NCBI GenBank assembly: GCA_021806765.1
Contig: JAJZQR010000165.1
Location: forward strand, 1-11,494
DNA from: Chloroflexota bacterium
GTDB lineage: Bacteria; Chloroflexota; UBA6077
DNA: 11,494 bases
Direction: 5' to 3'
The notes beneath the pieces are model-generated. The model was not told the DNA's origin. It worked only from the letters and a program-made list of their open reading frames with translations, and did no database searches. Shown in pieces: positions 7,364 to 11,494 of this stretch (position 1 is its first letter; each line of letters starts with the position of its first letter). Made by a program: the position numbers and the translations under genes.

Positions 7364-8068
7364 GTGGAGTCGACATTCGAGCCCAGGGGTGACGGCAATT
7401 CCCCGACGCCGGTCCTGAAGAATCAGGGCAAGCCGCTGCTGCGCGGCTGGTTCCACGCTTTCGCGGCTGTGGGATCGGTCGCCGCCACTGCCGGCTTGCT
7501 GCTTCGGAGCGTCGACGATCCCATCAGGCTGCTGTCTCTCCTGGTTTTCGGGTTGAGCACCATCGAGCTGTACACCGTCAGCGCCATATACCATGTGGGA
7601 TGGTGGAAAGGCCGGCGTCGAACGGTGCTGCGCGCCCTGGATCATGCCAACATCTTCGTGCTGATCGCCGGGACCTACACGCCGATCTGTGTGAACGTCC
7701 TGTCCGGCTGGGTCCGGGTCGCCCTCCTGGCGGTGATCTGGACGCTGGCGCTGGTCGGGGTGGTGGGCGCGGTCTTCACCCTTCGGCTTCCCCGCTGGGT
7801 CTCGACGGCGCTCTACATAATAATGGGCTGGGTGGCGCTGATTTCGGCGCCCGTGCTGATCCAGCTGCTGCCCTGGGAGGCCATCGGTCTGCTGGTGGGA
7901 GGCGGCGTCCTGTACACCGTCGGTGCGCTGTTCTATGCCCTGAAGCGGCCCAATCCCTTTCCTCGGGTCTTCGGCTATCACGAGATCTTTCATCTTTTCG
8001 TGATCGCGGGTGGTTCGGCCTTCGTTTTCATGATCTGGGTCTGGGTGGTTCCCTTCCCGCGCTCCTGA
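7364..8068 (+). CDS. trhA: Hemolysin III / PAQR-family membrane protein (TrhA-like)
   Basis: 234 residues with seven hydrophobic segments filling residues 28-230, the size and shape of bacterial HlyIII/YqfA/TrhA proteins related to adiponectin/progestin receptors. The zinc-site residues of the family are present: S73 and H77 in SAIYH, D93 in LDHANIF, and H206 and H210 in GYHEIFH. The LIAGTYTPI motif (100-108), typical of the family, follows helix 3. The N-terminus is about 20 residues longer than usual and polar (VESTFEPRGDGNS). The GTG start at 7364 follows GGGGG with a 5-base spacer, which supports it. The role in bacteria is debated: early work reported haemolytic activity, later work links it to membrane lipid homeostasis or to a possible hydrolase activity. 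It is convergent with the dpp/M20 operon. Confidence 0.9.
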   Translation: MESTFEPRGDGNSPTPVLKNQGKPLLRGWFHAFAAVGSVAATAGLLLRSVDDPIRLLSLLVFGLSTIELYTVSAIYHVGWWKGRRRTVLRALDHANIFVLIAGTYTPICVNVLSGWVRVALLAVIWTLALVGVVGAVFTLRLPRWVSTALYIIMGWVALISAPVLIQLLPWEAIGLLVGGGVLYTVGALFYALKRPNPFPRVFGYHEIFHLFVIAGGSAFVFMIWVWVVPFPRS

Positions 8069-8158
8069 CCCACAGCCGCAGGCCGCGGGTGCCAGCCGGC
8101 TTGCCAATTTCGGGGCAGCCTCGTCGATGGGGTGGGTGCCGGTACCGTTGAAACGCCA

Positions 8159-8186
8159 TCGGGGCGGGTCTCGATACCTGCCCCGA
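8159..8186. terminator. Possible bidirectional terminator hairpin
   Basis: TCGGGGCGGGT (8159-8169) pairs with ACCTGCCCCGA (8176-8186) at 10 of 11 positions plus one G-T, around a 6-nt loop. It lies in the 143-bp gap between the convergent hemolysin III gene and peptidase gene. No T-run follows on the plus strand and only a short TTT a few bases on along the minus strand, so it may work poorly or with Rho. Confidence 0.45.
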
Positions 8187-8211
8187 CAGGATGGGGTTGC
8201 GATGAGCGGGC

Positions 8212-9582
8212 TTACCTGCCGCCGTACATCGCATACAGGGTGGCCATCATCTTGATGCCGGTCAGGTAGTGGTGGATCCCGATGTTCTCGTTGGGGGCGT
8301 GGGTGTTGGCCGTGGAGAAGGGCGCCCCCAGGCCTATGATGAAGGTGGGGGTCCCCAGGACCTCGGGGAAGAGGTACATGGGGCCGGAGCCCTCAAGCAT
8401 CGGCCAGACCACCGGCTCCAGGCCGTAAGCCTGCCGGGCGGCCTGGATGGCTGTCTGCACCACCGGGTTCTCGGGGGAGAGCTTGTACTCCTCGGTCTCT
8501 CCCGTGATCTGGAACTCGGCCTCGATCCCCCGCTCGGCGAAGAAGGCCTTAACCCTGGCTATGGTGTCCTCGGCAGTCATGGCGTGGACCAGCCGGATGT
8601 CGATCTTGGCCGTGGCCCTGGCGGGGAGGATGGTCTTGGAGCCGGACCCGGTGTAGCCGCCGAAGATACCCTGGATGTTGAAGGTGGGCTTGTACAGCAG
8701 CTCCGCCAGCAGGTCGGCCGGCGAGCCCTCCACCAGGAGGCGGTCCAGGCCGTAGTCTCGCCTGTACTCCTCGGCGGAGAAGGGGATGCCCTCGATCAGT
8801 TCCCGCTCCAGGGGGGTGGGTGGTACCACCTCATCGTAGAAGCCGGGGATCGCCACGGTCTTGCCGTCGGGCTTCACCTGGTGCAGCAGGTTTACGAGAT
8901 CCCAGACGGGGCTGGGCATGATGGGGGCCTGGCTGGAGTGGACGTCCCGCTTGGGGCCACGCAGCTCCAGCTCGGCCTTGATGATCCCCTTGTTGCCCAG
9001 GAAGATGTGGGGCCGGCCGGACTCGTGGATCCCACGATCGCACAGGATGGTGGCGTCGGCGCCGGCCAGCCGGTCCTTGTAGCTCTTCAGGAAGCCCTCC
9101 AGGCTTGGGCTGCCGATCTCCTCCTCCCCCTCGAAGAAGAACTTGACGTTGATGGGGAGCTTGCCGAGGGTCCGCTGCAGGGCCTCCACCGCCTTGAAGG
9201 TGGCGACCAGGTTCCCCTTGTCGTCGGTGGCGGCCCGGGCGTAGATGTACTCCCCGACGCGGGTGGGCTGGAAGGGCGGGGTTTTCCAGAGTTCCAGCGG
9301 CTCCGGCGGCTGGACGTCGTAGTGGCCGTAGATGGCCAGGGTGGGCAGGTCGTCGCCGGCGTGGAGCTCGCCGTACACCACCGGATGGCCCTCGGTGGGC
9401 AAGATCTCGCTGGCGATGCCGGAGTCCCGCATCATGGCGGCGAGGATTCCGGCGCACTCCTCCATGCCGACGTTCTGGGCGGAGATGCTGGGTTGCGCCA
9501 GCAGAGTGCAGAGGTCGTCGATCAGCCGCTCAGATTCCCGATCGACGAATTGGTAAACCCGGGTCAGGTCGGGATGGTTCAT
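8212..9582 (-). CDS. M20-family metallodipeptidase (carnosinase/DapE-like)
   Basis: 456 residues, cytoplasmic, no signal peptide. It is expected to hydrolyse dipeptides or short peptides with two zinc ions, as in CNDP2/PepV-like enzymes of subfamily M20A/F. Visible ligands by family pattern: H87 and D89 in GHYDVQPPEPLELW, D120 in ATDDKGN bridging the metals, catalytic E154 and ligand E155 in EGEEEIGS, D182 in CDRG, and H428 in NTHAPNE near the C-terminus. The lid/dimerisation domain (about 200-360) carries the substrate-contacting H215 (DVHSSQ) and R330 (KIDIR). The full set suggests an active enzyme. ATG at 9582 has AGGAGA five bases upstream. It follows the dppF-like gene by 10 bp, its ribosome binding site touching that gene's stop, so it is co-transcribed and probably processes peptides brought in by the transporter. 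Confidence 0.93.
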   Translation of the reverse strand: MNHPDLTRVYQFVDRESERLIDDLCTLLAQPSISAQNVGMEECAGILAAMMRDSGIASEILPTEGHPVVYGELHAGDDLPTLAIYGHYDVQPPEPLELWKTPPFQPTRVGEYIYARAATDDKGNLVATFKAVEALQRTLGKLPINVKFFFEGEEEIGSPSLEGFLKSYKDRLAGADATILCDRGIHESGRPHIFLGNKGIIKAELELRGPKRDVHSSQAPIMPSPVWDLVNLLHQVKPDGKTVAIPGFYDEVVPPTPLERELIEGIPFSAEEYRRDYGLDRLLVEGSPADLLAELLYKPTFNIQGIFGGYTGSGSKTILPARATAKIDIRLVHAMTAEDTIARVKAFFAERGIEAEFQITGETEEYKLSPENPVVQTAIQAARQAYGLEPVVWPMLEGSGPMYLFPEVLGTPTFIIGLGAPFSTANTHAPNENIGIHHYLTGIKMMATLYAMYGGR

Positions 9583-9587
9583 CGTTG

Positions 9588-9593
9588 TCTCCT
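9588..9593 (-). promoter_or_regulatory. Ribosome binding site of the M20 peptidase gene
   Basis: AGGAGA on the minus strand, 5 bases before the ATG at 9582. Its first base is the first-transcribed base of overlap with the TGA stop of the dppF-like gene (9593-9595), which fixes the peptidase start and implies coupled translation. Confidence 0.7.
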
Positions 9594-10579
9594 CAGCGGA
9601 ACAGGTGGCACTCCACGAAGTGGCTGGGGGCCACCTCGATCCGGGGGGCGTCCTCCTCCCGGCAGATGGGCTTCGCCTTCCGGCAGCGAGGGTGGAAGCG
9701 GCAGCCCGGAGGCAGGTCGATGGGGCTGGGCACCTCCCCCTCGATCTGGAGGGGCACCTTCCGGTGCTCCGGATCGGAACTGGGGACGGCGGCCAGCAGC
9801 ACCTGGGTGTAAGGGTGGAAGGGCTCGGTGATCACCTTCTCGGTGGGACCGATCTCCACCATGCGCCCCAGGTACATGATGGCCGTTCGGTCGCACATGT
9901 ACCGGATCAGGGAGAGGTCGTGGGAGATGTAGAGGCTCGCCAGCCCCAGTTCGGCGGTCAGCTTCCGGAGGAGGTTCAGGACGCCGGCCCGGATGGATAC
10001 GTCCAGCATGGAGACCGGCTCGTCGGCCACGATGAAGCTGGGCTCCAGCACCAGGGCCCGGGCGATGGCGAGCCGCTGCCGCTGGCCCCCGCTCATCTCA
10101 TGGGGATAGCGGTCGATGTAGTCCTCGGCGGGGCGCAGCCCCGACATCTCCAGGGCCTTCACGACCCGCTCGACCCGCTCCTCCTGGTCGCGAACGCCAT
10201 GGATGATCAGCGGCTCCTCCACCGTGTTGCCCACGGTGTAGCGGGGGTTCAGCGATTCGTAGGGGTCCTGGAACACCATCTGGGCGTGCCTTCGGAACCG
10301 CTTGAGGTCGTTGCCCTTCAGGTACCCGATGTTCTCTCCCTGGAACAGGATCTCCCCCTCGGAGGGCTCGTAGAGGCGCACCATCACCTTGGCGGTGGTG
10401 GTCTTGCCGCAGCCGCTCTCGCCGGCCAGCCCCACGGTCTCGCCCTCGGCGATGTCGAAGCTGACGCCGTCGATGGCCTTCAGGCTCTTAGGCGGGGTCC
10501 GAGAGACCAGGGTGGCGAAGAACCCGCTGGTGAGAGGGAAATGCTTCTTCAGGTTGTTGACCTGGATTATCTTGCTCAT
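9593..10579 (-). CDS. dppF: Oligopeptide/dipeptide ABC transporter ATP-binding protein, DppF/OppF type
   Basis: 328 residues, normal length. One of two ATPases that drive peptide import through a Dpp/Opp-type ABC importer at the inner face of the membrane. Seen: Walker A GESGCGKT (53-60), Q-loop MVFQDPYESLNPR (101-113), ABC signature MSGGQRQR (162-169), Walker B FIVADEP (182-188), and H-loop H220 (YISHDLS). The C-terminal oligopeptide-binding-ATPase extension has FHPYTQVLL and cysteines 293, 299, 306 and 324 (PPGCRFHPRC...C...VECH), the pattern that binds an iron-sulfur cluster in studied Dpp ATPases. The start is set by ATG at 10577-10579 overlapping the DppD-like TGA as ATGA; the frame is open further upstream, but that region is inside dppD. 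An ATPase beginning MSKIIQVNNLKKHFPL is typical of DppF. The peptide substrate cannot be told from the ATPase. Confidence 0.93.
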   Translation of the reverse strand: MSKIIQVNNLKKHFPLTSGFFATLVSRTPPKSLKAIDGVSFDIAEGETVGLAGESGCGKTTTAKVMVRLYEPSEGEILFQGENIGYLKGNDLKRFRRHAQMVFQDPYESLNPRYTVGNTVEEPLIIHGVRDQEERVERVVKALEMSGLRPAEDYIDRYPHEMSGGQRQRLAIARALVLEPSFIVADEPVSMLDVSIRAGVLNLLRKLTAELGLASLYISHDLSLIRYMCDRTAIMYLGRMVEIGPTEKVITEPFHPYTQVLLAAVPSSDPEHRKVPLQIEGEVPSPIDLPPGCRFHPRCRKAKPICREEDAPRIEVAPSHFVECHLFR

Positions 10580-11494
10580 TCGCCTACTTTGTCCCAGTTT
10601 TCCTTCTTGGTGGCCTCCACCCGCATCCACTCGATCCTGTCCAGCCGGTGGCAGGCGGCGGTGTGGTTCGGACCCACCTCCACCATCGCCGGCTCCTGCT
10701 CGCTGCAGAGGGGCAGGGCGAAGGGGCAGCGGGCGGCGAAGCGGCAGCCCGAGGGCGGGTTGACCAGCTTCGGCGGCGAGCCAGGTATGGAGATCAGATC
10801 CTGCTTGGCCCCGTGAACGTTGGGGAAGGCGTTCTGCAGCCCCAGGGTGTAGGGGTGGAAGGGGCGCTTGAAGACGTTGATCACGTCCCCCAGCTCCATC
10901 ACCTTTCCCGCGTACATCACCGCCACCCGGTCGCACATCTCCGCCACCACCGAGATGTCGTGGGTAATCAGGATCATGGAGGCCCCGTGGCTCTCCAGCA
11001 GGCTCTTGATGCGGCGCAGGATCTGGTCCTGAACTATGACGTCCAGGGCGGTGGTGGGCTCGTCGGCGATGATCAGCCCCGGGTTCAGGGCCAGGGACAT
11101 GGCGATGATGGAGCGCTGCTTCATGCCACCGCTGAACTGGTGGGGGTAGTCGTTCAGCCGCTTGGCGTCGATGCCTACCAGCCGGAACAGCTCCCGGGCC
11201 CGCTCCAGCGCCTCGGCCCGGCCGGCCGATTCGTGGGCCTGGATGGCCTCCACGATCTGGTCGCCCACCTTGTAGACCGGATCCAGGGAGTTCATGGCGC
11301 TCTGGGAGATCATGGAGATCTCCTTCCAGCGCACCTTCTGCATCTCTTCCTGGGTCAGGGACACCAGATCCCGGCCGTTGAACAGGATCTGCCCGCCCAT
11401 GATCTGGCCGTTGGGGGGCAGCAGCTTGATGATGGACTTGGCGGCCGTGGTCTTGCCACAGCCGGACTCGCCTACCAGTCCAAAGTTCTCGCCG
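10576..11494 (-). CDS. dppD: Oligopeptide/dipeptide ABC transporter ATP-binding protein, DppD/OppD type (5' end outside window)
   Basis: About 305 residues visible; the reading frame runs off the right edge and roughly the first 35 residues are missing. Walker A GESGCGKTT is at the edge (about 11440-11470), followed by Q-loop ISMISQSAMNSLDPVYKVG, signature FSGGMKQR (a family variant with F in place of L), Walker B GLIIADEPTTALDV, and the H-loop in ILITHDISVV. The C-terminal extension has FKRPFHPYT and four cysteines in CRFAARCPFALPLC and AACH, a probable Fe-S site. The PPNGQIMGGQILFNG insertion after Walker A is typical of DppD rather than DppF. The stop TGA overlaps the next start as ATGA, so the two ATPases are translationally coupled, matching their heterodimeric assembly. 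Permease and binding-protein genes are expected beyond the edge. Confidence 0.93.
   Translation of the reverse strand, partial: GENFGLVGESGCGKTTAAKSIIKLLPPNGQIMGGQILFNGRDLVSLTQEEMQKVRWKEISMISQSAMNSLDPVYKVGDQIVEAIQAHESAGRAEALERARELFRLVGIDAKRLNDYPHQFSGGMKQRSIIAMSLALNPGLIIADEPTTALDVIVQDQILRRIKSLLESHGASMILITHDISVVAEMCDRVAVMYAGKVMELGDVINVFKRPFHPYTLGLQNAFPNVHGAKQDLISIPGSPPKLVNPPSGCRFAARCPFALPLCSEQEPAMVEVGPNHTAACHRLDRIEWMRVEATKKENWDKVGE

Noticed and set aside
7163..8107. 314-codon minus-strand frame across the hemolysin III gene
   Set aside because: Its composition is rich in H, D, P, R and Q and it overlaps both real genes; the plus-strand frame has the PAQR zinc motifs.
8269..10816. Plus-strand open frames of 520 and 403 codons opposite the peptidase and ABC genes
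   Set aside because: The opposite strand encodes proteins with complete catalytic motifs; the antisense products are low-complexity and unlike any family.
10580..10936. N-terminal extension of the dppF-like gene to 10936
   Set aside because: This portion overlaps dppD in another frame, and its translation is arginine/proline-rich shadow; the ATG at 10579 gives the normal protein length and an ATGA coupling overlap.

Overview
The window looks like a chromosomal segment from a high-GC bacterium. The style of GyrB, the peptide-ABC/M20 operon and the IS66-like transposase tail suggest Chloroflexota, but this is inferred from remembered sequence style and is not secure. No rRNA, tRNA or CRISPR array is seen.

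Left part (1-4239), accessory DNA. A transposase C-terminus enters from the left edge (3-278) and is followed by about 390 bp of non-coding DNA with two hairpins. Next is a complete, compound IS1595-family transposon of about 3.3 kb (668-3975). It has 40-bp terminal inverted repeats matching at 37 of 40 positions and an 8-bp target duplication (TATCCATG). Besides its transposase (2905-3951, +) it carries a divergent passenger gene (883-2589, -). That gene encodes a 568-aa P-loop ATPase of the archaeal-ATPase/ATPase_2 type with a C-terminal PD-(D/E)XK nuclease-like motif. The two genes flank a dense palindromic operator-like region (2606-2663), with three TTRTAACCCA half-sites and a TATAAT box at its centre. 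The stretch between the transposon and gyrB holds three regularly spaced 15-bp repeats and a Rho-independent terminator for gyrB.

Middle (4240-8068), core genes. gyrB is on the minus strand. Upstream of it on the same strand is an unrecognised six-helix membrane protein gene with a probable leaderless promoter. A 77-bp GGACTGA-type repeat that can fold into a long hairpin lies between these two genes. Divergent from the membrane protein gene is a hemolysin III/PAQR-family membrane protein gene (+).

Right part (8212-11494). A minus-strand operon runs from the right edge: DppD-like ATPase (5' end cut off), DppF-like ATPase (ATGA overlap), then an M20-family metallodipeptidase (10-bp gap). Together these describe oligopeptide import powered by a paired ATPase, followed by cytoplasmic hydrolysis. 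The permeases and binding protein would lie beyond the right edge.

The most noteworthy object is the IS1595 transposon with its ATPase-nuclease cargo and the palindrome between its two genes.
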